From the NCBI GenBank assembly GCA_016870485.1, contig VGBM01000009.1, forward strand, positions 1-60,476: DNA of 60,476 nt. The letters run 5' to 3'. Position numbers and translations under genes: made by a program. The DNA is from Actinomycetota bacterium (GTDB taxonomy: Bacteria > Actinomycetota > Thermoleophilia > Gaiellales > F1-60-MAGs149). Position 1 is the first letter of the stretch; each line of letters starts with the position of its first letter. Shown here in pieces: positions 34,342 to 43,219 of this stretch. A model generated the notes under the pieces. It saw only the letters and a list, made by a program, of their open reading frames with translations. It searched no databases and had not been told where the DNA came from.

Positions 34342-35433
34342 TTAGCCGGCCTTGACCTTCGAGGCCGCGTCCGTGAAGGCCGACTGGCCCTCGCCGAGAT
34401 CCTCCAGTGCCTCCTGCTCGAGGAGGGTGGCCGGCGGGATCGCCATGTTCGGGAACTGCTCGAGCAGCGCGGGGTCGAGCGCTTCCATCGCGGCCTTGTT
34501 CGGGACCTTGTACAGGATGTTCTCGGCCACCCACTGGCCGTTCTGGGGCTCGAGGATGAAGTCCATGAACTGGTGGGCCTGCTCGATGTGGGTCGAGCCC
34601 TTCGGGATCACCAGGGTGTCGACCCAGAGGTCGGAGCCCTCGGACGGGATCACGAACTGGATGTTCGCTTCCTCCGCGGTGCCGTAGTTGCACCAGCCGT
34701 CCCAGCCCTGCACGGCCACGGCCTCGCCGCTGACGAGCTTCGAGTAGAAGGTCTCGGCGTCGTAGCCGAGCAGCGTCGACTTGGCCTGGATCGAGAGGTC
34801 GACGGCCTGCTGCAGCTCGTCCGCGTCGGTCGTGTTGAGGGAGAAGCCGAGCGTCTTGAGGGCGGGCTCGAGCAGCCAGCGGTCCTCGTCGAGCATCGTC
34901 ACCTTCCCCTTGAGGTTGTCGTCGGGGGTCAGCAGGTCGCTCCAGCTGTCGACGACCGTGTCACCGACGAGGTCCTGGCGCCAGCAGATGCCGGTCGTGC
35001 CCCACGAGTAGGGGACCGAGTGGGCGTTGCCCGGGTCGTACGCGAGCTCGGCCGCCTCGGGGTAGAGGTTCGCGAGGTTCGGGATCTTGCTGCCGTCGAG
35101 CGCCTCGACCTTGTCGGCGGCGATCAGCCCTTGCGTGAACGGCGACGTCAGGAACGCGATGTCGTAGGTGCCCGGCTCGGCACCCTCGATCTTGGCGATG
35201 CCGTCCTCGTTCGAGGTGATGTAGGTGATCTCGAGCGTGTTGCCGGTCTTCTTCTCGAACTCCTCGGCGAGGTTCTCCGGGATGTAGTCGTTGAAGGTCA
35301 GCACGCTGAGCGTGACGGGGCCCGCCTCCTGCGCCGCGGTGCCGCTCTCCTCGCCGCCGCCGCAGGCGGCCACGACGGCAAGCGTCGCGGCGGCGACCAC
35401 GGCGACGAGTGCGCGGCGAATACCCTGGTTCAT
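34342..35433 (-). CDS. Polyamine-type solute-binding lipoprotein, PotD-like
   Basis: A 363-residue binding protein with a Sec-type signal peptide and lipobox VAAC (Cys 24). LSVLTFNDYIPENLAEEFEK starts the mature fold; SVPYSWGTTGICWR and KVPNKAAMEALDP are typical of PotD/PotF. GGGGAGAG precedes ATG 35433. First gene of the operon (PotD-PotB-PotC-PotA). Divergent from the broken GMC gene, with a palindrome in the shared region. Ligand unknown. Confidence 0.92.
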   Translation of the reverse strand: MNQGIRRALVAVVAAATLAVVAACGGGEESGTAAQEAGPVTLSVLTFNDYIPENLAEEFEKKTGNTLEITYITSNEDGIAKIEGAEPGTYDIAFLTSPFTQGLIAADKVEALDGSKIPNLANLYPEAAELAYDPGNAHSVPYSWGTTGICWRQDLVGDTVVDSWSDLLTPDDNLKGKVTMLDEDRWLLEPALKTLGFSLNTTDADELQQAVDLSIQAKSTLLGYDAETFYSKLVSGEAVAVQGWDGWCNYGTAEEANIQFVIPSEGSDLWVDTLVIPKGSTHIEQAHQFMDFILEPQNGQWVAENILYKVPNKAAMEALDPALLEQFPNMAIPPATLLEQEALEDLGEGQSAFTDAASKVKAG

Positions 35434-35545
35434 GGCTGTATCTCTCCCCTGATCGTGTCGGTCTCCGCGCCCGCCAGGCGGCGGTTTCGGGACGGTCTCT
35501 CCTGTGCCCGCGACCGTACACCCGTACGGCGGCGGAGGCAACATG

Positions 35546-35558
35546 TGATACGATATCA
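35546..35558. promoter_or_regulatory. TGATA-N3-TATCA palindrome in the divergent promoter region
   Basis: TGATACGATATCA is a perfect 5-3-5 inverted repeat in an AT-rich island inside GC-rich DNA. It lies 113 bases before the binding-protein start and 15 bases before the GMC gene start. It is a good candidate operator, of GntR or similar type; no matching regulator gene is in the window. Confidence 0.5.
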
Positions 35559-35572
35559 AACCAGCTGAGGCG

Positions 35573-37091
35573 GTGGCAACCTCCACGGACGACGTCGTCA
35601 TCGTCGGGGGCGGCACAGCCGGCTGCGTGATCGCGCGCCGCATCGCCGGTGCGGAGCCCGACGCCACGATCTGCGTGATCGAGGGGGGTTGCGCGTTCGG
35701 GCACGACCCGCTCGTGCTCGGCTATCACGGCTCGGTGCCCCTGCTGGGCAACCCCACCTACGACTACGACTACGCGATCGCCCCGCAGGCGCGGGGCAAC
35801 AGCCGCATCCGGCAGAGCCGGGCGAAGATGCCCGGCGGGTGCTCCGGCCGCAACGGCACCGTCGCCGGCATCCCGCCGGACCGCGACCTGCGCGCGTGGG
35901 AGGCGATCGGGGCGCCGGCTGGGGGCCCGAGGCGTGTCGACCCCACCACATGCGTGCGGCGCGGCAGGTCAACGTGCATCGCGCGTCTGCCGAGAGCGCG
36001 TGTGCGCAGGCGGTCCACGCCGCCGCCCTCGATCTGGGGCTGCCGGAGGTCGACGTCCATGGCGATGATCTCGTCGAGGGTGCAGGCTGGCTCTGCCTCG
36101 ACATCGAGATGCGGTGCGCCAGTCCACGGCCGTGGACTGTCTGTGCCCGCTCAGCGAACCGCCGGCCGGCATCACCCTGCTGCTCGAGACCCGGGTCGGC
36201 CGCATCGAGGTCGACCCGGATGGGGTGGCGCGCACGGTGCGCACGAGCCGCGGGCCCATCACCGCGCGCCGGGAGTTGATCCTCGCCGCCGGCGCGATCG
36301 TTACGCCGCGCCTGCTCCTGCTGTCCCGCATCGGCCCTCGAGGCGCTCGGAATCGACCCGGTCCATGACCTTCCCGGCGTCGGCGCGAACCTCCGGGATC
36401 ACATCGAGAACCCGCTCGCCATCGTGACCGATCGGCCCACGGGCCCGAGCCTGCAGAGCGCCGAGCACGGCGTCTTCCTGCGCACGCGGGACGGCCTCGC
36501 CGGCTTTGACGCGTACTCCCACGTCATCACGCAGCCGTACTACGCCCCCCTGTCGGTGGACGGCATCGCGGCGCGCGCGCCGGAGTACGGGTTCTGCATC
36601 GTGCCGAACGTCGTGAAGCCGCAGAGCGCCGGCGAGGTGCGACTCGCCTCCGCCGACCCCGCAGCGCCTCCCGTCATCGATCCGCGCTCCTTCACGGACC
36701 CCGGTGGTGAGGACGAGCGGGTCCTGGTCGAGGCGTTCCGGCACGCCCGGTGCATGGTCCGCGAAACCCCCTGCGGGACTGGGTGGTGCGAGAGGTCGCA
36801 CCGGTCGGCGCGTCCGAGGCGGAGATCGCCGCCTTCGTGCGCGAGTCGTCGAACACCGTCCACCACCCCTCGGGCACGTGCCGCATGGGCGCGGCCGACG
36901 ACGAGGGTGCTGTCGTCGGCCCGGCGCTCCGCGTGCGCGGCCTCGAGGGCCTGAGGATCGCGGAGGCGTCGGTCTTCCCGACCATCCCCTCGGTCAACCT
37001 CTGCCTGACGGCGATCATGGTGGGCGAGCGCGCGGCGGCGTTCGTGCTCGCGGACGCGGCCGCGCAGGTCGCGATCGACGTCCCGCGCTGA
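35573..37091 (+). pseudogene. GMC family oxidoreductase (choline dehydrogenase-like), frameshifted
   Basis: FAD-dependent GMC oxidoreductase broken by about four frame changes. Frame 2 covers 35573 to about 35935 (VIVGGGTAGCVIARR, then PGGCSGRNG). Frame 1 covers about 35950-36115 (AALDLGLPEVDV). Frame 3 covers about 36114-36345 (ELILAAGAIVTPRLLLL). Frame 1 covers about 36334-36765 (IDPVHDLPGVGANLRDH). Frame 3 covers about 36750-37091 (VHHPSGTCRMG with the active-site His, and IPSVNLCLTAIMVGERAA). Part of the substrate domain is also missing. All other genes here are intact, so real decay is more likely than sequencing error. An intact relative would oxidise an alcohol such as choline. Confidence 0.85.
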
Positions 37092-37117
37092 CGGGCGATC
37101 GCCGGCCACCCGGAGCC

Positions 37118-37123
37118 GATACT
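37118..37123 (+). promoter_or_regulatory. -10 box close to the M20 amidase start
   Basis: GATACT ends 9 bases before ATG 37133 with no Shine-Dalgarno, so the transcript is probably leaderless or nearly so. Confidence 0.4.
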
Positions 37124-37132
37124 CTCCCGGCC

Positions 37133-38374
37133 ATGGCCCTCGCCGCCTTCGACCCCGCCCGCGTCGTCGCCGACCTCGAGGAGCTGCGCGCCCTGACGGG
37201 CGGGCCCGACGGCGCCCGCCGGCTGGCCTGGACCGACGACTGGGTGAAGGCGCGGGACTTCCTGCGCGGCAAGCTCGCCGAGATCCCGGGCGTCACCCAC
37301 GAAATCGACGAGTGCGGAAACCTCTGGGCGACCCTGCCCGGCGCGCGGCCCGAGGCCGTCGTCACGGGCAGCCACGTCGACGCCGTGCCGCGCGGCGGCT
37401 GGCTCGACGGCGTGCTCGGCGTGATGGGCGCGCTCGAGGTGCTGCGCGCCGCCGCCGCCGACGGCACGCCGTCCTGCACCGTCCGGCTCGTCGACTGGGC
37501 CGACGAGGAGGGCGCGCGCTTCGGCCGCAGCCTGCTCGGCTCGTCGGCCTTCGCCGGCACCCTCGAGATCGAGGACGTCAAGCGGCTGACCGACAAGGAC
37601 GGCATCACGCTCGACCAGGCGCTCAAGGCGATGGGCGTCGACCTCGACGCGTCGCACCAGGCCCGGCGCCGCATCGAGGACGTGCGCGCCTACCTCGAGC
37701 TCCACATCGAGCAGGGGCCGGTGCTCGAGAGCGAGGGGCTGGCGGTCGGCGCCGTGCTCGGCACCGTCGGCGTCGAGCGCTACACCGTCACCTTCCGCGG
37801 GCAGGCGGCGCACGCCGGCTCGACCCCGATGCTGCACCGCCGGGACACCTTCTCGGCGGCCGCGCGCTTCGCGCTCCTCCTGCGCGACGTGGCGATCCGC
37901 CACGCCGGCGTCTCCACGATCGGCAACGCCGTCTGCACGCCCGGCGTCGTCACCGCCGTCCCCGGCGCCACGGAGATCCTCGTCGACCAGCGCCACCTCG
38001 ACGCGGACGTGCTCCAGGCGATGAACGACGACGCCCGCGCCGCGTCGGAGGAGGCCGCGGCCGAGTTCGGCTGCACGGTCGGCTGGGAGCCGCTCTGGCG
38101 GATCCCGCCGATCCCGTTCGACCCGGACCTGATCGCCGACGCCACGGCCGCCGTCCAGGAGGTCACCGGCACGGACCGCGCGCTGCCGTCGGGCCCGCTC
38201 CACGACGCCGCCGAGATGGCGCGGATGGTGCCGACCGTGATGCTGTTCGCCTCGTCGACGAACGGCCTCTCGCACTGCCCCGAGGAGGACACGCCGATCG
38301 AGCACCTGCTGCTCGCCGCGCGCGCCTTCGGGATCGCGACGGGCCGGGCGATCGAGCGGGTCGGCGCGGCCTAG
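37133..38374 (+). CDS. M20 amidase of the hydantoinase/carbamoylase family (N-carbamoyl-amino acid or allantoate hydrolase)
   Basis: A 413-residue Zn peptidase-fold amidase. GSHVDAVPRGGWLDG, WADEEGARFG and HIEQGPVLE provide the bimetal ligands and catalytic Glu of L-N-carbamoylases and allantoate amidohydrolases. SGPLHDAAEMA near the C-terminus carries the last His. It would release ammonia and CO2 from an N-carbamoyl amino acid or ureide. It follows the broken GMC gene and may use its own promoter. Partner hydantoinase and racemase genes lie 6-15 kb away. Carbamoylase and allantoate activities are not separable from the sequence alone. Confidence 0.92.
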   Translation: MALAAFDPARVVADLEELRALTGGPDGARRLAWTDDWVKARDFLRGKLAEIPGVTHEIDECGNLWATLPGARPEAVVTGSHVDAVPRGGWLDGVLGVMGALEVLRAAAADGTPSCTVRLVDWADEEGARFGRSLLGSSAFAGTLEIEDVKRLTDKDGITLDQALKAMGVDLDASHQARRRIEDVRAYLELHIEQGPVLESEGLAVGAVLGTVGVERYTVTFRGQAAHAGSTPMLHRRDTFSAAARFALLLRDVAIRHAGVSTIGNAVCTPGVVTAVPGATEILVDQRHLDADVLQAMNDDARAASEEAAAEFGCTVGWEPLWRIPPIPFDPDLIADATAAVQEVTGTDRALPSGPLHDAAEMARMVPTVMLFASSTNGLSHCPEEDTPIEHLLLAARAFGIATGRAIERVGAA

Positions 38375-38381
38375 GCGCGGA

Positions 38382-38396
38382 CGGCGGCGACCGCCG
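38382..38396. terminator. Short hairpin between convergent genes
   Basis: CGGCGG (38382-38387) pairs with CCGCCG (38391-38396) around CGA, between the M20 amidase stop and the LLM oxidoreductase stop. It could work on both strands. Confidence 0.4.
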
Positions 38397-38410
38397 CCCG
38401 CACCCGCCGG

Positions 38411-39412
38411 TCAGCTCTGCGCGAACTGCGGGATGATCTGCTCGCCGTAGACGTCGATCGTGCGCTCGCGATCGCCGGCCATCAGGTAGATGTTGTAGTG
38501 CTTGACGCCGATCGCCTCGAGCTCCTTGAGCTTGGCGACGTGCTGCTCGACCGAGCCGAGGATCGAGAAGCGGTCCGCGGTCTCGTCGTCGACGAACTCG
38601 CCGTGGGCGGCGCCCTCCCGGGAGTGGTCGTCGTAGTTGTAGAACTCGCGGCGGTCCATGTACGACGTCAGGGCCTCCGGCAGCTCGGACTTGTCGTAGC
38701 GCTGCAGGAGGTCGAAGACGTGGTTCGAGACCATCGCCGGGAACCAGCGGCTCGCGTCGCGGGCCGCCGCCATGTCGTCCATCAGGACCGCGGGGGCGCA
38801 GACGATCGGCTCGAGCGCGTCGGGGTCGCGGCCGACCTCCTCGGCGGCCGCCCGGGCCAGGCCCATGATCCACTGGATGATCTCCGGGTCGGCGAGCTGG
38901 ATGATCACGCCGTCGGCGTGCCGGCCCGCGACCGCGAGCGCCCGCGGCCCGTAGCCGGCCAGGTAGAACGGGATCTCCGGCTGGTCCGCGGCCCACTCGA
39001 GCCGCAGCTCCTTGCCGTTCCACTCGGTCTTCCGGCCGTTCATCAGGTCCTTCATCATCGCCGTCGCCTGTTCGTACTCGGCGATCCTGACGGGCTGCAG
39101 GCCGATGTAGCGGCGCGCGGAGTCGCCGCGGCCGATCCCGAAGACCATGCGGCCGTTCGAGATGTCCTGCAGGGTGGCGTGCGCCGACGCGGTCACGGTC
39201 GGCTCGCGCGTGCCCGGGTTGGTCACGCACATGCCGAGCCTGATCCGCTCGGTGCCGAGCGCCGCCGCGGTCAGGAGCGGATACGGGTCCTGCCAGAGGA
39301 CGTGGCTGTCGTACGTCCAGCCGATCTCGAAGCCGGCGTCCTCGGCCTGCTTGAACAGGCGGACGAGGTCCGTGTAGGGCGGGTCGGGGAGGACGGTGAT
39401 GCCGAAGTGCAT
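38411..39412 (-). CDS. Luciferase-like (LLM) oxidoreductase, probably F420-dependent
   Basis: A 333-residue TIM-barrel protein of the luciferase-like superfamily. MHFGITVLPDPPYTDLVRL, the LGMCVTNPGTREPTV strand and GIGRGDSARRYIG are typical of actinobacterial F420-dependent enzymes, but FMN use cannot be excluded. Substrates of this group are diverse. ATG 39412. It follows an alpha/beta hydrolase gene by 20 bases, forming a two-gene operon. Confidence 0.9.
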   Translation of the reverse strand: MHFGITVLPDPPYTDLVRLFKQAEDAGFEIGWTYDSHVLWQDPYPLLTAAALGTERIRLGMCVTNPGTREPTVTASAHATLQDISNGRMVFGIGRGDSARRYIGLQPVRIAEYEQATAMMKDLMNGRKTEWNGKELRLEWAADQPEIPFYLAGYGPRALAVAGRHADGVIIQLADPEIIQWIMGLARAAAEEVGRDPDALEPIVCAPAVLMDDMAAARDASRWFPAMVSNHVFDLLQRYDKSELPEALTSYMDRREFYNYDDHSREGAAHGEFVDDETADRFSILGSVEQHVAKLKELEAIGVKHYNIYLMAGDRERTIDVYGEQIIPQFAQS

Positions 39413-39432
39413 GGTGGGCCTCGTTTCCGCGC

Positions 39433-40260
39433 CTAGGCGCCGGCGTGCTGCGTGAAGAAGGACGCGACGAGCTCGGTGGCCTCCGCGGGGCACTCGAGCA
39501 GGTCGGCGTGGCCGATCTCGGGGAACTCGTGGACGGTCGCCCAGTCGCCGATCGCCGCCGCGATGTCGTGCGCGGAGAAGCCGCCCTCGGCGAGCCGCGG
39601 CGGGGTCATGGTGTCCCGGGTCCCGTTCGTGAACAGGATCGGCCGCTGGATCTGCCGCGCGAGCGGCTCGAGGTCCATGGTCTCCATGGCGAGGCACGCC
39701 CAGCGGATCGTGTACGGCGGGTTGAGCCGGATCACGTGTCGGACCATCTCGAAGGTGTCGGGGTTGGCCGCGAGGAAGTGGTCGCCGACGGCCTGGATCG
39801 TGATCAGGTCGCAGAAGTCGTCGAGCGGCATCGCCTCGGCCATCTTCCGCCACGTGCGGAAGTAGACCCGGCGGTAGAGGTCGCAGCGGGCCATGCCGCA
39901 GTCCGAGCAGGCGGCGATGACGCGCTCGGGGTACTTGCCGGTGAAGGCGATCGTGACCATCCCGCCCATCGAGGTGCCGTGCACGAGGACGCGGTCGAGG
40001 CCGAGGGCGTCGAGGAGCAGCGCGCCCTCGTCGGCCCAGCCCTCGACGGAGTACGGCTCCTTCGGGCAGTCGGAGCGGCCGTAGCCGGTGGCGTCGTACG
40101 AGAGCAGCCGGAAGCCGCGCTCGCGGAAGCCGTCGTTGACGAACCCGAAGTTGTGGCGGCCGAACAGGGACCCCCCGAACTGCAGGACGACGGGGCCGTC
40201 CTCGGGGCCGGTCAGCTCGTAGTAGATGCGGTTGTCGTTCGACAGCGTCACGAACGGCAT
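39433..40260 (-). CDS. Alpha/beta hydrolase
   Basis: A 275-residue alpha/beta hydrolase. The nucleophile Ser is in VHGTSMGGM, the acid Asp in NGTRDTMTP and the His in IGHADLLECP, a complete triad. It resembles esterases and C-C hydrolases of the meta-cleavage type. It is first in an operon with the LLM oxidoreductase, which may act on the same compound. Divergent from the SDR gene at 40371 across a region containing an inverted repeat. Confidence 0.9.
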   Translation of the reverse strand: MPFVTLSNDNRIYYELTGPEDGPVVLQFGGSLFGRHNFGFVNDGFRERGFRLLSYDATGYGRSDCPKEPYSVEGWADEGALLLDALGLDRVLVHGTSMGGMVTIAFTGKYPERVIAACSDCGMARCDLYRRVYFRTWRKMAEAMPLDDFCDLITIQAVGDHFLAANPDTFEMVRHVIRLNPPYTIRWACLAMETMDLEPLARQIQRPILFTNGTRDTMTPPRLAEGGFSAHDIAAAIGDWATVHEFPEIGHADLLECPAEATELVASFFTQHAGA

Positions 40261-40316
40261 GGCGGTCCTCCTTCCTCGTCTCCCCGGCGGGACTCGTCCG
40301 GGCGGGCCCGGGCGGC

Positions 40317-40339
40317 TATCCTCGCCGGACGAGAGGATA
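40317..40339. promoter_or_regulatory. TATCCTC-N9-GAGGATA inverted repeat in a divergent promoter region
   Basis: TATCCTC (40317-40323) and GAGGATA (40333-40339) are perfectly complementary with a 9-base spacer, 23 bases in all. The site is 57 bases before the alpha/beta hydrolase start and 32 before the SDR start, well placed to control both. A TetR-type dimer would suit this size; no such gene is in the window. Confidence 0.5.
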
Positions 40340-40370
40340 CCCGCGACCGGGGGGAAGGGGAAACCGCGCG

Positions 40371-41135
40371 ATGGCCGCAGAGCTCGAGGGGAGGGTGGTG
40401 GTGCTGACCGGCGCCGAGGGCGACATCGGGCGCGCCACCGCGCAGCGGCTGGCCGACGCCGGGGCGCGCCTCGTCCTGACGGACCTGCGGGCCGAGGTCG
40501 CGGAGGTCGCCGACGCGCACCGCGCGGGTGGCGCCGAGGCCGTCGCCGTGCAGGCCGACGTCACGTCCGCGGCCGACTGCGCGCGGATCGCGGAGACGGC
40601 GCGCGAGGCCTACGGCGGCGTCGACGTCCTCGTCAACAACCACGGCGCGATCGTGGGCGCGCCCTTCCTCGAGACGACCGAGGAGCAGTGGGACATGGTC
40701 CACGGCGTCGTGCTCAAGAGCATCTTCCTCGTCTCGAGGGCCGTCGTGCCGCTGATGCTCGGCCGCCCGGGCGCGAACGTGGTCAACATCGCCTCCGTGG
40801 GCGGGCTCAAGGCGCTGCGGTACATGTCGGCCTACGGGGCGGCCAAGGCCGGCGTGATCCACCTCTCCAAGGGGATGGCGATCGACCTCGCCGACGACGG
40901 CATCCGCGTCAACGCGATCTGCCCCGGCGTCATCGACACGCAGCAGCCGCGCCAGTTTGTCGCCGGCCTGCCCGACCCCGAGGCGGCCTTCGCCGCGTTC
41001 GAGCCGCTGCACCCGATCGGCCGCGTCGGCCGCGCGGACGAGGTCGCCGACGCGATCTGCTTCCTGGCCTCCGACCGCGCCTCGTTCGTGACGGGCTCGG
41101 CCTTCGTCGTCGACGGCGGGATGACGGCCGCATGA
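40371..41135 (+). CDS. Short-chain dehydrogenase/reductase (SDR)
   Basis: A 254-residue SDR. LTGAEGDIGRATA is the cofactor loop, with Glu and Asp in place of the more usual small residues, LTDLR gives the NAD-type Asp, and SAYGAAKAG holds the catalytic Tyr and Lys. NNHGAIVG is the NNAG-like motif. It is coupled to a second SDR by ATGA. A purine-rich GGGGGGAAGGGG lies upstream. Confidence 0.92.
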   Translation: MAAELEGRVVVLTGAEGDIGRATAQRLADAGARLVLTDLRAEVAEVADAHRAGGAEAVAVQADVTSAADCARIAETAREAYGGVDVLVNNHGAIVGAPFLETTEEQWDMVHGVVLKSIFLVSRAVVPLMLGRPGANVVNIASVGGLKALRYMSAYGAAKAGVIHLSKGMAIDLADDGIRVNAICPGVIDTQQPRQFVAGLPDPEAAFAAFEPLHPIGRVGRADEVADAICFLASDRASFVTGSAFVVDGGMTAA

Positions 41136-41860
41136 GCCGCCGCGTCCTGATCACCGGCGGCGCCTCCGGCATCGGCCTCGCCACCGTCGCCCGCTTCCGG
41201 GAGGACGGCTGCCGCGTGGCCGCCCTCGACCGCGACGAGGCCCTGCTGGCCACCTGCGGCGCCGACCACACGGAGGTCTGCGACGTCGCCGACGAGGCCT
41301 CGCTGACGGCGGCCGTCGACGGGGCGGCCGCGGCCCTCGGCGGGCTCGACGTCGTGGTCTGCGGCGCGGGCATCGCGTCGCGCGGCGACGTCGTCGAGTG
41401 CAGCCCCGAGGAGTTCGGGCGCGTGATGAGCGTCAACGTGCGTGGCGTCTACCTGACCTGCCGCGCCGCGGTCCCGCACCTGCGCGCCGCGGGCGGCGGC
41501 GCGATCGTGGTCGTGGCCTCGCAGCTCGGCCTCGTGGCCGTGCCGAGCGCCGTCGCCTACTGCGCCTCGAAGGGCGCCGCCGTCAACCTGGCCCGTGCGA
41601 TGGCCCTCGACCACGCGGCGGAGGGGATCCGCGTCAACGCCGTCTGCCCGGGCCCGACCGACACGCCGCTCGCGGGCCGCTTTTTCGAGGAGACGCCCGA
41701 CCCCGCGGCGACCCGCGCCGCCTTCGCGGCCTCGACGGCGATCGGGCGGCTGATCGAGCCCGCGGAGATCGCCGAGGCGATCGCCTTCCTCGCCTCGGAG
41801 CGGGCCGGCGGCACGGTCGGCGCCGCGCTCGTGGTGGACGCGGGCTACACGACCCGCTGA
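41132..41860 (+). CDS. Short-chain dehydrogenase/reductase (SDR)
   Basis: A 242-residue SDR with ITGGASGIGLATV, ALDRD, CGAGIAS in place of NNAG, the Ser in VVVASQLG, and VAYCASKGA. It is a different subgroup from the upstream SDR, so the pair may do successive steps or form a heteromer rather than being a recent duplication. Its ATG overlaps the preceding stop. It ends 7 bases before the stop of the convergent secreted-protein gene. Confidence 0.92.
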   Translation: MSRRVLITGGASGIGLATVARFREDGCRVAALDRDEALLATCGADHTEVCDVADEASLTAAVDGAAAALGGLDVVVCGAGIASRGDVVECSPEEFGRVMSVNVRGVYLTCRAAVPHLRAAGGGAIVVVASQLGLVAVPSAVAYCASKGAAVNLARAMALDHAAEGIRVNAVCPGPTDTPLAGRFFEETPDPAATRAAFAASTAIGRLIEPAEIAEAIAFLASERAGGTVGAALVVDAGYTTR

Positions 41861-41867
41861 GCCGGGC

Positions 41868-42665
41868 CTAGCTGCCGAGGCGGAAGCGCACCGTGATGGC
41901 GCCCCGCCGCGTCGCGGTGCAGACGTCGGTGACGATCGCGGACGTGGTGGCGCAGGTGGCGAGCGGGTCCGTGTAGTCGAGGCGGTACGTGACGGCCACC
42001 GTCGTGCCGGGCGCGCCCTCCTCGAAGAAGACCCGTTGACGGGCCCAGTCGCCCTTGGCGGCGCCAAGGTTCGACGGGAAGACGGCGGTCGTCGCAGTCC
42101 AGCTGCAGCGCGTCAGCTGGTCCTCCCACGCGCGCGATGTCGCCGAGAGGGCGCCCAGCATCTGGTTCTGCAGGTTCAGAATGAAGACGGCGGGCCGGAA
42201 CGAGCAGTTCGCCGGGCCGAGAGGCAGGACCAGCGGGGCGACCTCGTCGTCGCCGGGCGCGGGCGGCGTCTGGAGGCCGCAGTTGACGAACGAGTTGAAC
42301 TCCCCCGGCAGCGACCGCGCCGAGCCCGACGTCTTCGTCGCGGTCACGCGCAGACGCAGCTGGCGCTTCGAGGTCACACCGACGGTCGTGATCACGGGCC
42401 GGATCTTGGCCGGGTAGCGGAAGTCGATCTCCACGACCGGGCCCTGCCCGATCATCCGCAGTGCGTACGCGACGTCGGCGCGGCGCTGGATGCACGCGTC
42501 CTTCTCCTCGGGGTAGTCGGCCTGGTTCCAGGTGCCCTGGAAGTCGGACCGGCCGGTCAGGGACCCCGAGACCCCGACGATGGTGGCGAGGCGCACCTGC
42601 GCGGACGCGGGTACGGCGGCGACCAGGAGGATCGCGCCGGCGACGATGAGGGTTGCGCTGCGCAC
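41868..42665 (-). CDS. Secreted protein of unknown function
   Basis: A 265-residue protein with a clear signal peptide (hydrophobic LIVAGAILLVAAV, cleavage after ASA at about residue 22). Six or more Cys residues in the mature part suggest disulphides. I do not recognise the family; the beta-rich composition (VAVTYRLDYTDP, GAITVRFRLGS) suggests an extracellular beta-sandwich. It is last in a minus-strand group with an RDD membrane protein and a membrane-anchored protein. Confidence 0.8.
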   Translation of the reverse strand: MRSATLIVAGAILLVAAVPASAQVRLATIVGVSGSLTGRSDFQGTWNQADYPEEKDACIQRRADVAYALRMIGQGPVVEIDFRYPAKIRPVITTVGVTSKRQLRLRVTATKTSGSARSLPGEFNSFVNCGLQTPPAPGDDEVAPLVLPLGPANCSFRPAVFILNLQNQMLGALSATSRAWEDQLTRCSWTATTAVFPSNLGAAKGDWARQRVFFEEGAPGTTVAVTYRLDYTDPLATCATTSAIVTDVCTATRRGAITVRFRLGS

Positions 42666-42703
42666 GGCACGATGCTATCAGCCGGGAGCGGGACGCGGCT
42701 GGC

Positions 42704-43201
42704 TCAGTCCTCGGGCGCGCGCCGCGGCGGGTCGACCGCGATCACCTTCGTGCCCGCCCACTTGTCGCCGAGGCGCTGGCGGCGTTTGGGGCCGGTCGCC
42801 AGCATCCAGAGCACGCCGAGGGCGTACGGCACGAGCCACGGCAGCATGTCGATCGGGCGCACCAGGGTGCGCTTGAGGGCGGCCTCCCGGGTGATGGGCG
42901 TCCCGCTGCCCATCACGACGCGGATGCGGGCGACCCGCTTGCCGGGGGTCTGGCCGTTCCACAGGTACTCGAAGAGCGCGTAGTAGCCGAACCACCAGAC
43001 CACGTAGACGAGCGTGGCCCAGAGGGGAAGCTCGATCTCGCCCTGCGGGTTCGTGCCGCGCACCGCCACCGTCAGCCAGAACAGCACCACGACGACGACG
43101 CCGAAGTCGAGGATGCCGGCCACGCAGCGGATGAACAGCCCGCACGGCTCGGGGCCGGACGTCCCATGGACGAGGATGCGGCGCGCTTCGGCGGAGTCCA
43201 C
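42704..43201 (-). CDS. RDD family membrane protein
   Basis: A 165-residue membrane protein with about three or four hydrophobic segments. FIRCVAGILDFGVVV carries the Arg and Asp typical of RDD proteins, and WNGQTPGKRVARIRVV is the second family landmark. RDD proteins are often transport-related, some proposed as Na+/H+ antiporters; function here is unknown. It lies 18 bases after the upstream anchored protein. Confidence 0.88.
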   Translation of the reverse strand: MDSAEARRILVHGTSGPEPCGLFIRCVAGILDFGVVVVVLFWLTVAVRGTNPQGEIELPLWATLVYVVWWFGYYALFEYLWNGQTPGKRVARIRVVMGSGTPITREAALKRTLVRPIDMLPWLVPYALGVLWMLATGPKRRQRLGDKWAGTKVIAVDPPRRAPED

Positions 43202-43219
43202 GCCCGAAGCGTTGCAGGA

